A stretch of DNA of 64,000 bases from positions 252,425 to 316,424 of the forward strand of contig JBAZID010000002.1 of NCBI GenBank assembly GCA_041651995.1, read 5' to 3'. The position numbers were made by a program, and so were the translations under genes. This stretch comes from Sulfuricella sp. (GTDB lineage: Bacteria; Pseudomonadota; Gammaproteobacteria; Burkholderiales; Sulfuricellaceae). This document shows positions 25,563 through 34,792 of the stretch, in pieces (the stretch's first letter is position 1; the number at the start of each line of letters is the position of its first letter). A model generated the notes under the pieces. The model saw only the letters and a list, made by a program, of their open reading frames with translations. It searched no databases and was not told the origin of the DNA.

Positions 25563-26430
25563 CGCCGAGATAGGCCTGCGTGATGGCCTGCCCCCAGAAC
25601 AATGCAATCAGGCCGCCTCCAGCGAGGTAGGGCCCAAAAGGGATGGGGATCTGGCGGCCATGGCCGGCGAACAGGATGAGCGTGATGCCTACCGCCGCCC
25701 CTACCAGGGAGGACAACAGAATGGTGAGTGGCAGCACCTGCCAGCCCAGCCAGGCGCCGATGGCGGCCAGCAGCTTGAAATCCCCGAAGCCCATGCCTTC
25801 CTTGCCGGTGGTGAGCTTGAACAACCAGTAAACGCACCACAGAATGAGATAACCTGCCACAGCACCAAGCACGGCAGAGGGGAGACTGGTAAAGGTGCCG
25901 CCAATATTGACCAGCAGCCCAAGCCACAGCAGCGGCTGGGTAATGCTGTCGGGCAGCAGTTGAGTATCGAAATCGATAAAGGTCAATGCAATCAGTGCCC
26001 AGACGAATACCAGCGCAGTCAGCGCTGCGGCGCCAAAACCAAAATGCCAGGCGGCAAAGGCGCTAAGTACGCCTGTTAGCACTTCCACAACGGGATAGCG
26101 CGGGCTGATGCGGGTTTTGCACTGGGCGCAGCGGCCGCCGAGCGCCAGGTAGCTCAACACGGGAATATTTTCCAGCGCACGAATCTGATGCCCGCAGGCG
26201 GGGCAGGCGGAGCGCGGGACGACCAGGTTGTAGCGCGGGCTGCCTGGCGCTGGAGATACTTGTGCCGGGTCGACGTCGAGCGACGCACACTGCTCGCGCC
26301 ACTCCTGTTCCATCATCCGGGGCAGTCGATGGATGACGACATTCAGGAAACTGCCCACCATCAGGCCCAGTAGCCCGCATAGAGCAACAAAGGCCACTGG
26401 AGTGGTTTGGAGAAGTTGCAGCAGTTCCAT
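25552..26430 (-). CDS. pilD: Prepilin leader peptidase/N-methyltransferase PilD
   Basis: Inner-membrane bifunctional aspartic protease that cuts prepilin leaders and methylates the new N terminus. The 292 residues show the N-terminal cytoplasmic domain with paired cysteines (CPACGHQ and CAQCKTR) and about seven membrane helices. Catalytic aspartates are in FIDFDTQLLPD and GFGDFKLL. ATG 26430 (MELLQLLQTTP) gives the usual length. It can process the prepilin-like protein at 8915-9610. Downstream of pilC, overlapping coaE. Confidence 0.95.
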   Translation of the reverse strand: MELLQLLQTTPVAFVALCGLLGLMVGSFLNVVIHRLPRMMEQEWREQCASLDVDPAQVSPAPGSPRYNLVVPRSACPACGHQIRALENIPVLSYLALGGRCAQCKTRISPRYPVVEVLTGVLSAFAAWHFGFGAAALTALVFVWALIALTFIDFDTQLLPDSITQPLLWLGLLVNIGGTFTSLPSAVLGAVAGYLILWCVYWLFKLTTGKEGMGFGDFKLLAAIGAWLGWQVLPLTILLSSLVGAAVGITLILFAGHGRQIPIPFGPYLAGGGLIALFWGQAITQAYLGVAL

Positions 26431-26494
26431 CGGGGGCGTTCCGGATTGGGTAGGCAGGTTCCGCCCCCCGAAGGGCGCGAAACCTGTTTTTGAC

Positions 26495-27709
26495 TTAGAC
26501 CACTTGGCCCAGTTTGAAAATCGGCAGGTACATGGCGATGACCAGGCCGCCAATCAGCGTACCGAGAACGACCATGATTATCGGCTCCATCAGACTGGCA
26601 AGGGCCTCAACCGCATCATCCACTTCTGCTTCATAAAAATCGGCCACCTTGCTGAGCATGGAATCAAGCGCGCCGGATTCCTCGCCGATGGATACCATCT
26701 GTAGCACCATATTGGGGAACAGGTTGGTGTTTTGCATGGCCACTGTGAGACTGGTGCCAGTGCTGACCTCTCCCTGGACTTTCTTGGTGGCGTTGTAGTA
26801 AACGATGTTCCCGGCCGCGCCAGCAACAGAATCCATGGCCTCCACCAGCGGTACGCCAGCTGCAAACATGGTGGCAAGAGTGCGGCTCCAGCGTGCGATG
26901 GTGGCTTTTTCGATGACCGGGCCGAATACGGGGACTTTGAGAAACAGCCGGTCCATCACTTCCTGCATCTTGCGCGAGCGTTTCCAGGTGTAAAAAAAGA
27001 ACCAGAATCCGCCGCCGATACCACCGAAAATCAGGTACCAATAGGCAACGAAAAAGTCGGATACGGCCATCACGAACAAGGTGGGAGCTGGCAAGTCGGC
27101 GCCGAAGCTGGTGAAAAGTTCCTTGAATGCAGGCACCACGAAAATCATGATTACCGCAGTAATCACAAATGCCACCACGATGATTGATATCGGATAAAAC
27201 AGGGCAGCCTTGATCTTGCCCTTGATGGCCTGGATTTTTTCCTTGTAGGTGGCAAGACGATCAAGAATGGTGTCGAGAATACCTGCCTGCTCGCCGGCAT
27301 TGATCAGGTTGCAGTATAGCGCGTCAAAATACAGCGGATATTTCTTGAATGCCTGGCTCATGCTGCTGCCGGTGGAAATGTCGGACTTGATGTCGAGCAA
27401 CAGTTTTTGCACCGCAGGATTGCTGTGACCTTTGCCCACGATGTCAAATGACTGCAATAGTGGCACACCGGCTTTCATCATGGTGGAAAGCTGGCGGGTA
27501 AAAAGCGTGATGTCCTTGTCGGTAATCTTGCCGCCACGCGTGCGCTGTTTTTTGACCCGCAGGACACTCATGCCCTGGCGGCGTAGTATGGCGTTGACGA
27601 TGGTTTCGCTTGCCGCCACCATGTCGCCCTTGACTGTCTTGCCCTTCTTGTCCTTGGCTTCCCAGCTGAAGTTGTATTCTTTTACGGCTATTTTTTTTGC
27701 GACTGCCAT
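26495..27709 (-). CDS. pilC: Type IV pilus assembly platform protein PilC
   Basis: Polytopic inner-membrane platform for pilus assembly. The 404-residue protein has the duplicated T2SSF/GspF domain (about 70-190 and 270-395) with the typical three membrane helices. Motifs such as FTRQLSTMMKAGVPLLQSFDI and the repeat equivalent WSRTLATMFAAGVPLVEAM mark the two halves. It follows pilB by ten bases and precedes pilD by 64 bases. Confidence 0.95.
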   Translation of the reverse strand: MAVAKKIAVKEYNFSWEAKDKKGKTVKGDMVAASETIVNAILRRQGMSVLRVKKQRTRGGKITDKDITLFTRQLSTMMKAGVPLLQSFDIVGKGHSNPAVQKLLLDIKSDISTGSSMSQAFKKYPLYFDALYCNLINAGEQAGILDTILDRLATYKEKIQAIKGKIKAALFYPISIIVVAFVITAVIMIFVVPAFKELFTSFGADLPAPTLFVMAVSDFFVAYWYLIFGGIGGGFWFFFYTWKRSRKMQEVMDRLFLKVPVFGPVIEKATIARWSRTLATMFAAGVPLVEAMDSVAGAAGNIVYYNATKKVQGEVSTGTSLTVAMQNTNLFPNMVLQMVSIGEESGALDSMLSKVADFYEAEVDDAVEALASLMEPIIMVVLGTLIGGLVIAMYLPIFKLGQVV

Positions 27710-27719
27710 GGGTTGATCC

Positions 27720-29438
27720 TCATTCGTTGGTCACGGCTTCAATTTCTTCCAGCGAGGTCAGTCCAGCTTTGACCTTGCGCAGTCCGGCCTGGCGCAAATC
27801 CTGTACACCCTCGCGGCGCGCCTGATCGGCAATGTCGTGGGCGGTGCCGTTCTTCATGATGAGCCGGCTCATCTCGTCAGTTATCGGCATGACCTGATAA
27901 ATGCCGACCCGGCCCTTGTAGCCGGAACCCTTGCATCTTTCACAGCCAACATGACCGTAGGGTTGCCAGCTGCCATCCAGATCACCCTCGGCAAAGCCGG
28001 CGCGCAGCAAGGCTTCCCGGGGAATATCGATGGGTTTTTTGCAGCTGCACAAGCGGCGTGCCAAACGCTGGGCGGTGATCATGATCACCGACGAGGCGAT
28101 ATTGAAAGGCGCAACACCCATGTTCATCAGCCGCGTCAGGGTGGCGGGTGCATCGTTGGTATGCAGGGTGGATAGTACCATGTGGCCGGTTTGCGCCGCC
28201 TTGATGGCGATGTCGGCCGTTTCGAGGTCGCGGATCTCGCCCACCATGATGACATCCGGGTCCTGGCGCAGAAAGGACTTGAGCGCGGCGGCAAAAGTCA
28301 GCCCCGCCTTGTCGTTGACGTTCACCTGGTTGACGCCAGGCAGGTTGATTTCGGCCGGGTCCTCTGCTGTTGAGATGTTGACGCCCGGTTTGTTGAGGAT
28401 GTTGAGGCAGGTATACAGCGAAACCGTTTTGCCGCTACCTGTCGGACCGGTGACCAGTACCATGCCATATGGCCGTTCGACTGCATTGAGCAGAGCTTCT
28501 TTCTGGTCTGGGTCATAGCCAAGCGCATCAATCCCCAGGGTGGCGCTGGAAGGGTCGAGAATACGCATTACGATCTTCTCGCCATACAGCGTGGGCAGGC
28601 TGCTGACGCGGAAGTCGATGGCGCGGTTCTTGGATAGTACCAGCTTCATCCGCCCGTCCTGAGGGACGCGCTTTTCGGCGATATCCAGTTTGGAAATCAC
28701 CTTGATGCGAGAAGAAATCTTGTCCTTGATGGCGAGAGGGGGTTGAGCCACCTCGAACAGTATGCCGTCAGTGCGATAGCGAATGCGGTAAAACTTCTCA
28801 TAGGGCTCGAAGTGAATATCGGATGCGCCACCATTGATTGCATCCATGAGAATTTTCTGGAGGTATTTGACTACCGGAGCATCGTCGATTTCCGCGCTGG
28901 CGTTTTCGTCCTGTTTTGCCAGCGTCTCGTCATCGGTGAATTCGAGATCGCCGATATCCTCGACATCCAGGCTTTTCATCGAGGTGTCACTGGATTCGAC
29001 TATTTTTTCGATCAGCTTGCCAAGTTTGTTGTCTTCAACCACCACCTGTTCGACAGTGTGGTTGGTTTGAAAGCGGACATCATTGAGCGTTTGAAGATTA
29101 GTGGGGTCGGATGTGGCGATAAAGAGGTGGGAGCCGCGCTGGTACAGGGCAATAATTCGCCGGCTTTGCACAATAGAGGCGTCAAGCACGCCTTTGGGCA
29201 GATGCTCGGCATCAACCATACTCAGGTCGAGCAACGGGAAGCCAAAATTTTTCGAAGCAAATTCGGCTACTTGTAGTGCGTTTAACTTGTTGCTTTGAAT
29301 CAGCTGGCTTACAAAACTGGTTTTGGCTGCTGCGGCTTGTGTCTGGATTGCGTCGGCATCGGCGTCAAGCAGCAGGCCCTCTTGAACCAGGGCGCGAGCC
29401 AGACCGCTTAATCCAGTTGGAACCGTCGCTGCGACCAT
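27720..29438 (-). CDS. pilB: Type IV pilus extension ATPase PilB
   Basis: Hexameric cytoplasmic ATPase powering pilus extension. The 572 residues comprise a T2SSE-N domain (about 1-160) and a GspE ATPase domain with Walker A GPTGSGKTVSLY, Asp box, Walker B VIMVGEIRDLETA and a tetracysteine zinc site (CSCKK and CERCKG) near the C terminus. First gene of pilB-pilC-pilD. No sigma-54 promoter is seen in the short space upstream, in contrast to the prepilin-like gene. Confidence 0.96.
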   Translation of the reverse strand: MVAATVPTGLSGLARALVQEGLLLDADADAIQTQAAAAKTSFVSQLIQSNKLNALQVAEFASKNFGFPLLDLSMVDAEHLPKGVLDASIVQSRRIIALYQRGSHLFIATSDPTNLQTLNDVRFQTNHTVEQVVVEDNKLGKLIEKIVESSDTSMKSLDVEDIGDLEFTDDETLAKQDENASAEIDDAPVVKYLQKILMDAINGGASDIHFEPYEKFYRIRYRTDGILFEVAQPPLAIKDKISSRIKVISKLDIAEKRVPQDGRMKLVLSKNRAIDFRVSSLPTLYGEKIVMRILDPSSATLGIDALGYDPDQKEALLNAVERPYGMVLVTGPTGSGKTVSLYTCLNILNKPGVNISTAEDPAEINLPGVNQVNVNDKAGLTFAAALKSFLRQDPDVIMVGEIRDLETADIAIKAAQTGHMVLSTLHTNDAPATLTRLMNMGVAPFNIASSVIMITAQRLARRLCSCKKPIDIPREALLRAGFAEGDLDGSWQPYGHVGCERCKGSGYKGRVGIYQVMPITDEMSRLIMKNGTAHDIADQARREGVQDLRQAGLRKVKAGLTSLEEIEAVTNE

Positions 29439-29515
29439 CTTAAGTTTTCTGCCTAGTATGTAGAATGATTTTCAAATGATGCCCCCTGCATGTTTTTTTG
29501 TAAAGGCGGGAGGCG

Positions 29516-30793
29516 CTATTGCTCAGCCATGGCGGCAGGGGGGAAGATTCTGACCCCTTTTACCGAACGGTCCTGAGTTTGCATGATTTCCAGGGGAACG
29601 CCAGCAATTTTCAGGCTAATGCCGGCCTCGGGAATGTCTTCCAGATGTTCGAGGATCAGGCCATTCAGGGTTTTGGGTCCGTCGAGTGGAAATTGCAGGC
29701 CGAGTTTGCGATTCAGATTGCGCAACAGGCTGCTTCCGTCCACCAGCCAGCTTCCGTCCTCCTGGCGGCGATAGGTGCCGCCCTGCGCTGGGGCATGGGT
29801 GGTGAATTCGCCAACGATTTCTTCCAGTATGTCTTCGAGGCTGACCAGCCCAAGCAGTTCGCCATATTCGTCCACTACCATGCCGATGCGGCGCTGATTT
29901 TCCTGGAAATGCTGTAATTGGGAAAACAGCGCAGTGCTGGCGGGGATGAAATAGGGCTCGCGCATAATGTCGCGCAGCGCGTCGGCGTCAAGTTCTCCGC
30001 TCTGGGTCTGGTGCAGCACCTTGCGTGCATGGACCAGGCCGATAATATTGTCCAGTTGTCCCTGGTAAACCGGGATGCGGGTGTGGTGGCTGGTGGAAAG
30101 CTGGCGGCGAATTTCTTCCGCGGGCGCGTCGATATCGATGGCTTCGATCTGGTTGCGTGGTGTCATGACGTCATCCACGGTGATGTTTTCCAGCTCGAAC
30201 AGGTTGATCAGGATACTCTGGTGCTTTTGCGGGATGTAGTGCCCGGCCTCTAGCACCAGTGTGCGCAACTCTTCCAGGCTCAAGCTGCTGGCTGTTGCCG
30301 ATCCCGGCTTCAGGCGCAGTGCCCACAATAGCGCCTGGACGAACAGGTTGACAAACCAGATGACGGGATAAAACAGTTTCAGCAGGGGCGCCAGGATGAA
30401 ACTCAGAGGCAGGGCGATCCGTTCCGGGTAGGCGGCGCCCATGACCTTGGGGGTGATTTCGCTGAATACCAGGATGGCGAAAGTGACTGCCAGGGTGCTG
30501 ATGGACAGGGCGAGCTCTCCCTCGCCGACCAGGCGGACGGTGATGATGGTGACCAGGGTTGCCGATGCGGCGTTGATGAGATTGTTGCCCAGCAGGATCA
30601 CACCGAGCAGCTTGTCGGTCCGGGCCAGCAGTTGAGTGGTGAGCTTGGCGCCGCGGTGGCCGGACTGGGCAAGATGTTTCAGCCGGTAACGGTTAAGCGC
30701 CATCATGCTGGTTTCGGAGATGGAGAAAAACCCCGAGAGAATCAACAGAATGATGAGTACGCCTAGCAGTACGCTGATGGGAGTGTCGTCCAA
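29516..30793 (-). CDS. CNNM/CBS-domain transporter (CorB/YfjD-like, HlyC/CorC family)
   Basis: Inner-membrane protein of the family linked to Mg2+/Co2+ efflux. The 425 residues contain an N-terminal DUF21/CNNM membrane domain (four hydrophobic stretches within 1-160), a CBS pair (about 205-330, with MTPRNQIEAIDIDAP and VVDEYGELLGLVSLEDILEE) and a C-terminal CorC_HlyC domain. Start is TTG 30793 with AAGGA upstream. It lies between pilB and the CcsA-like gene on the same strand. Confidence 0.88.
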   Translation of the reverse strand: MDDTPISVLLGVLIILLILSGFFSISETSMMALNRYRLKHLAQSGHRGAKLTTQLLARTDKLLGVILLGNNLINAASATLVTIITVRLVGEGELALSISTLAVTFAILVFSEITPKVMGAAYPERIALPLSFILAPLLKLFYPVIWFVNLFVQALLWALRLKPGSATASSLSLEELRTLVLEAGHYIPQKHQSILINLFELENITVDDVMTPRNQIEAIDIDAPAEEIRRQLSTSHHTRIPVYQGQLDNIIGLVHARKVLHQTQSGELDADALRDIMREPYFIPASTALFSQLQHFQENQRRIGMVVDEYGELLGLVSLEDILEEIVGEFTTHAPAQGGTYRRQEDGSWLVDGSSLLRNLNRKLGLQFPLDGPKTLNGLILEHLEDIPEAGISLKIAGVPLEIMQTQDRSVKGVRIFPPAAMAEQ

Positions 30794-30851
30794 GCGACGG
30801 AATCCTTATGCGAGGGATAACCGGCGGTGTTGAGCGGTTTTGACCATTATT

Positions 30852-31667
30852 TCAACGGCCAAGAACGATTTCAAGCACGAATTTGCTGCCGATATAGGCC
30901 AGTAACAGCGCCATGAATCCGCTCAGCGTCAAGCGTATGGCCGTGCGTCCGCGCCAGCCATAGCGCAGGCGCCCACCCAGCAGAGCGGCAAAGATGCCCC
31001 AGGAAATCAGTGCAAATACGGTTTTGTGGCTGAGTTGCAGTGCCTTGCCAAATAGTTCCTCCGAAAACAGCATGCCGCTCATCAGGGTCAGGGTGAGCAG
31101 GGTGAAACCTGCCCACAGGATGCGGAATAGCAGGTGTTCCATGGTAAGTAACGGGGGGAGCCTCTGTAGCAGGGTTGAAAGCGGTCTGGAGTGGAGATGC
31201 CGTTCGAATGCCGCCATCAGAAGCGCATGCATGGCTGCGATGGTAAACAGGCTGTAGGCAAGGGTGGCAATGAACAAATGAATCTTGAAAAGGGTTTGCT
31301 CGGCATGCAGCAGGGTATGTGTGGCGGGAAGGAGCAAGGGGGCGGCTATGCTGAGCGCGGCGAATGGGAGGACAAACCCCTGCAGGCATCCCAGATTGTT
31401 GCGCAGGCTGCCCAGCCAGTACACCAGTACCGTAAGCCAGGCGATGGCGGAGATGGCGTGCCCAACACCAAGCTTGATTCCGTCTGGTTGGATGATAAAT
31501 TGCAGCAACAGCCATGCATGGAGCAGCAGCGGCAGCAGAATGGCTGGTTTTTCCCACGCATGGGGCGTTGTGGTGGTGTTTTTCCCAAGCCAGAGCGCGC
31601 GCCAGAAATAGGCTCCGAGTCCGGCATAGAGGAGTGCGGTCAGGAAAAGAGGTGATAAATCCGGCAT
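30852..31667 (-). CDS. Cytochrome c assembly family protein (CcsA/YpjD-like)
   Basis: Polytopic inner-membrane protein of the CcmC/CcsA/HemX superfamily. The 271 residues form about eight helices with histidines in loops (LLPATHTLLHAEQTLFKIHLFIATL and LSHKTVFALISWGIFA) that could bind haem. It corresponds to the YpjD-like protein often found divergent from ffh in beta- and gammaproteobacteria. A true System II CcsA would be longer and paired with CcsB, which is absent, so its exact role is unclear. Divergent from ffh. Confidence 0.83.
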   Translation of the reverse strand: MPDLSPLFLTALLYAGLGAYFWRALWLGKNTTTTPHAWEKPAILLPLLLHAWLLLQFIIQPDGIKLGVGHAISAIAWLTVLVYWLGSLRNNLGCLQGFVLPFAALSIAAPLLLPATHTLLHAEQTLFKIHLFIATLAYSLFTIAAMHALLMAAFERHLHSRPLSTLLQRLPPLLTMEHLLFRILWAGFTLLTLTLMSGMLFSEELFGKALQLSHKTVFALISWGIFAALLGGRLRYGWRGRTAIRLTLSGFMALLLAYIGSKFVLEIVLGR

Positions 31668-31710
31668 GGTTTAGGATAAAATTCAGATTGTCCGATTCTA
31701 CACCATTAAA

Positions 31711-31807
31711 AAGGGTGTAGGGGTGAGGCGGGAGGGGTGAGGCGCAAAACCGGGTCCGGTGCGTGTCTTTGCTTTTTCGCCTCACCCCTCACCCCTAACG
31801 CCTCACC
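31711..31807. repeat. Inverted repeat of GGGGTGAGGCG units upstream of ffh
   Basis: Left arm about 31714-31744 contains GGGGTGAGGCG followed by GGAGGGGTGAGGCG; the right arm about 31778-31807 carries the complementary CGCCTCACCCCTCACCCCT and CGCCTCACC. The loop is about 33 bases. It fills the space between the divergent CcsA-like gene and ffh. Its sequence is unrelated to the TTAACCACGG elements, so it is a second repeat type. Confidence 0.8.
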
Positions 31808-31823
31808 TCAGTTAGGGACACAC

Positions 31824-33176
31824 ATGTTCGATAACCTTTCACAACGCCTTTCCGGCGTCATCAAAAATCTGCGTGGTCAGGCGCGCCTGACTGAAGCCAA
31901 TATCCAGGATGCCTTGCGTGAAGTGCGCATGGCTTTGCTGGAAGCCGACGTGGCACTGCCGGTGGTCAAGGATTTCATTTCCCAGGTCAGGGAGCGCGCG
32001 CTCGGCCAGGAGGTGCTGTCCAGCCTGACGCCGGGGCAGGCGGTGGTGCAGGTCGTTTACGAAGAACTGACTCGCCTCATGGGTGAACACAATGCCACGC
32101 TCGATCTGGCCGCGCGCCCACCCGCGGTGATTTTGCTGGCGGGTCTGCAGGGTGCGGGCAAAACCACTACTGCCGGCAAGTTGGCGAAGTTTTTGCGTGA
32201 ACAGATGAAAAAGAAAGTGCTGCTGACCAGTTGCGACGTTTATCGTCCAGCCGCGATCGAACAGCTAAAAACATTGGCGCAGCAACTTGATACGGACTTC
32301 TTCCCGTCTCAGATCGGGCAGCAGCCAGAACAGATTGCCTTGTCTGCCGTGGATTTTGCACGCAAGCATTTTCATGATGTCGTGATCGTCGATACCGCCG
32401 GCCGCCTGGCGATAGATGAAGTCATGATGGATGAGATCAAGCGTCTGCACTCGGCGCTTGATCCGGTCGAGACACTTTTTGTGGTCGATGCGATGCAGGG
32501 CCAGGACGCGGTGAACACTGCCCGCGCCTTCAGCGATGCGCTACCGCTTACGGGTGTGATTTTGACCAAGCTGGATGGCGATGCGCGCGGTGGTGCGGCG
32601 CTGTCGGTGCGGCATGTCACCGGCAAGCCAATCAAGTTTGTCGGCGTGGGTGAGAAATCGGCTGGACTGGAAGCATTCTATCCGGACCGTATGGCTTCCC
32701 GCGTGCTGGGCATGGGTGACGTGTTGTCGCTGATCGAGGATGCGCAGCGTGGCGTGGATCAGGAAGAAGCGCAAAAGCTGGCAAAGAAGCTCAAGTCCGG
32801 CAAGAGTTTTGATCTCGAAGACTTCAAGCAACAGATGCAGCAAATGAAAAAAATGGGCGGCATGGCTGCCTTGATGGACAAGCTGCCCGGCCAGATGGGG
32901 CAGATGGCCGGTGACGCCCAGGTCAACGACAAGATGGTCAACCGCCTCGAAGGCATCATCAATTCCATGACCCCGCAGGAGCGCCGCAAGCCGGAGCTTA
33001 TCAAGGCTGCGCGCAAACGGCGCATTGCAGCGGGGGCAGGGGTTCAGGTGCAGGATGTGAACCGTCTGCTGAGCCAGTTCGAGCAAACCCAGAAAATGAT
33101 GAAAATGTTTTCCAAGGGGGGCGGCATGGCGAAAATGATGCGCGGCATGAAAGGCATGCTGCCCGGAATGCGATAA
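31824..33176 (+). CDS. ffh: Signal recognition particle protein Ffh (SRP54)
   Basis: GTPase subunit of the signal recognition particle, targeting nascent membrane proteins. The 450 residues have the helical N domain (MFDNLSQRLSGVIKNLRG), the G domain with P-loop GLQGAGKTTTAGKLA, DTAGRLAID and TKLDGDARGG, and a methionine-rich M domain (about 325-450, ending MMRGMKGMLPGMR) for 4.5S RNA and signal sequences. ATG 31824 is the family start; upstream reading crosses the inverted repeat. Confidence 0.97.
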   Translation: MFDNLSQRLSGVIKNLRGQARLTEANIQDALREVRMALLEADVALPVVKDFISQVRERALGQEVLSSLTPGQAVVQVVYEELTRLMGEHNATLDLAARPPAVILLAGLQGAGKTTTAGKLAKFLREQMKKKVLLTSCDVYRPAAIEQLKTLAQQLDTDFFPSQIGQQPEQIALSAVDFARKHFHDVVIVDTAGRLAIDEVMMDEIKRLHSALDPVETLFVVDAMQGQDAVNTARAFSDALPLTGVILTKLDGDARGGAALSVRHVTGKPIKFVGVGEKSAGLEAFYPDRMASRVLGMGDVLSLIEDAQRGVDQEEAQKLAKKLKSGKSFDLEDFKQQMQQMKKMGGMAALMDKLPGQMGQMAGDAQVNDKMVNRLEGIINSMTPQERRKPELIKAARKRRIAAGAGVQVQDVNRLLSQFEQTQKMMKMFSKGGGMAKMMRGMKGMLPGMR

Positions 33177-33181
33177 CGCTC

Positions 33182-33211
33182 TTGCAATACTGCACTGGAA
33201 TGTCGTAAAAT
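33182..33211 (+). promoter_or_regulatory. Candidate sigma-70 promoter of rpsP-rimM-trmD-rplS
   Basis: TTGCAA (33182-33187), 18-base spacer, TAAAAT (33206-33211), followed by the GC-rich stretch CGCGCTC. It lies just after ffh and 37 bases before rpsP. Confidence 0.55.
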
Positions 33212-33247
33212 CGCGCTCTTTTTCAAGAATTTAAGTAGGCTGAAACT

Positions 33248-33499
33248 ATGGTAATCATTCGACTCGCCCGCGGTGGCGCCAAAAAGCGTCCGTTCTATAA
33301 CCTGGTGGTGGCTGATTCTCGCGAGCGTCGCGACGGTCGCTTCATCGAGCGCGTGGGTTTCTTTAACCCGCTTGCACCTGAAGGTCAGGAAGCGATGCGC
33401 ATCAATTCCGAGCGCGTGGCTTATTGGCAAAGCAAGGGTGCCCAGTTGAGCGACGCAGTGGCAAAACTGGTCAAGCGCGCAGGTGCTGTAGCAGCCTAA
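33248..33499 (+). CDS. rpsP: 30S ribosomal protein S16
   Basis: Small-subunit assembly protein. The 83 residues begin MVIIRLARGGAKKRPFYNLVV with the S16 signature and continue RDGRFIERVGFFNP, full family length. First gene of the universal proteobacterial operon rpsP-rimM-trmD-rplS, all four genes present in order here. Confidence 0.98.
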   Translation: MVIIRLARGGAKKRPFYNLVVADSRERRDGRFIERVGFFNPLAPEGQEAMRINSERVAYWQSKGAQLSDAVAKLVKRAGAVAA

Positions 33500-33506
33500 G
33501 CAACAG

Positions 33507-34016
33507 GTGTCGCAGCAGCCTGACCAACTGGTTGTCATGGGGCACATCGGTGTCCCGTTCGGCGTACGTGGCTGGGTTAAAATTTACGCGCATACCGAAT
33601 CCAGTGACGGCCTGCTCGACTACCCCTCATGGTGGATGGGCAAGAATGGCCAGTGGTGTGAGGTCAGGGTGCTGGATTCCGAGGTGCACAGCAAATCGCT
33701 AGTGGTGCACCTGGCGGGTTGCGATGACCGGGAAGCGGCAGCCGCATTGCGCGGCAGTGAAATTGCGGTACCTCGCAGCGCGCTGCCCGAGCCGGCGGTG
33801 AACGAATATTACTGGTCTGACCTGATCGGGCTGAGCGTGCTCAATGCCGAGAAGCAGGTGCTGGGTAAAGTCAGCGAACTGCTGGAAACCGGCGCCAATG
33901 ATGTGCTGGTAGTACAGGGCGAACGGGAAATATTGATTCCCTTCGTTCCTCAGGTGATACAGGAAGTGGATCTGGCTGCCGGCACGATCCGGGTGGATTG
34001 GGGCCTGGATTGGTGA
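33507..34016 (+). CDS. rimM: Ribosome maturation factor RimM
   Basis: Assists maturation of the 30S head by binding S19. The 169-residue protein shows the RimM N-terminal beta-barrel (VVMGHIGVPFGVRGWVKIYA) and the C-terminal PRC-barrel (YYWSDLIGLSVLN, then LIPFVPQVIQEVDLAAGTI). The start is GTG 33507, seven bases after the rpsP stop. Its TGA overlaps the trmD start. Confidence 0.96.
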   Translation: MSQQPDQLVVMGHIGVPFGVRGWVKIYAHTESSDGLLDYPSWWMGKNGQWCEVRVLDSEVHSKSLVVHLAGCDDREAAAALRGSEIAVPRSALPEPAVNEYYWSDLIGLSVLNAEKQVLGKVSELLETGANDVLVVQGEREILIPFVPQVIQEVDLAAGTIRVDWGLDW

Positions 34017-34780
34017 TCCCCTACCAGTTCGACGTTGTTACCCTGTTTCCACAGATGTTCGAAGCCGTTACCGAGAGCGGCATCACGCGGCGGGCGCAAG
34101 AGCAATCAAGCTACCAGTTGCGGCTGTGGAATCCACGTGATTTCACCAGCAATAATTATCGCACGGTGGATGACCGGCCCTATGGCGGCGGCCCCGGCAT
34201 GGTGATGCTGGCAGAGCCGCTGGAAAAGGCTATCGTGGCAGCGCGGCAGGCGCAAAGCGCGGCGGGTGCGGAGAAACCCCGCGTGGTTTATCTCTCTCCG
34301 CAGGGAAGATTGCTTGATCATGCCGGGGTGATGGGCCTGGTAGCCACAGGCGGTCTGATTTTACTCGCCGGGCGTTACGAGGGGGTGGATGAACGCCTCT
34401 TACAGCATCAGGTGGATGAAGAGATTTCCATCGGTGACTATGTGCTTTCTGGGGGGGAACTCCCGGCCATGGTGCTGATGGATTGCATTATCCGGCAATT
34501 GCCGGGGGTGCTGGGCGATGCGGAATCGGCCGAGCAGGATTCGTTTGTGAATGGCTTGCTGGATTTTCCGCACTATACCCGGCCCGAGGTTTATCAGGGC
34601 GAGCGTGTCCCGGAGGTGTTGATGTCCGGGAACCACGCCCTGATACAGAAGTGGCGGCTGAAACAGGCGCTTGGACGCACCTGGCAACGCCGCCCAGATT
34701 TGCTGGCAAAACGCCAGCTGACCAAAGAGGAGTCTCGGCTGCTGACTGAGTATCAGCAGGAACAAGACGCCGTAAAATAA
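34013..34780 (+). CDS. trmD: tRNA (guanine-N1)-methyltransferase TrmD
   Basis: Methylates G37 of tRNAs next to the anticodon, preventing frameshifts. The 255 residues carry the trefoil-knot SPOUT motifs (DDRPYGGGPGMVM, LLAGRYEGVDERLL, SIGDYVLSGGELPAMVL). I prefer GTG 34013, which forms a GTGA overlap with the rimM stop and gives the normal N terminus IPYQFDVVTLFP; TTG 33998 would be longer. Confidence 0.97.
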   Translation: MIPYQFDVVTLFPQMFEAVTESGITRRAQEQSSYQLRLWNPRDFTSNNYRTVDDRPYGGGPGMVMLAEPLEKAIVAARQAQSAAGAEKPRVVYLSPQGRLLDHAGVMGLVATGGLILLAGRYEGVDERLLQHQVDEEISIGDYVLSGGELPAMVLMDCIIRQLPGVLGDAESAEQDSFVNGLLDFPHYTRPEVYQGERVPEVLMSGNHALIQKWRLKQALGRTWQRRPDLLAKRQLTKEESRLLTEYQQEQDAVK

Positions 34781-34792
34781 AAGGAAGCAAAC

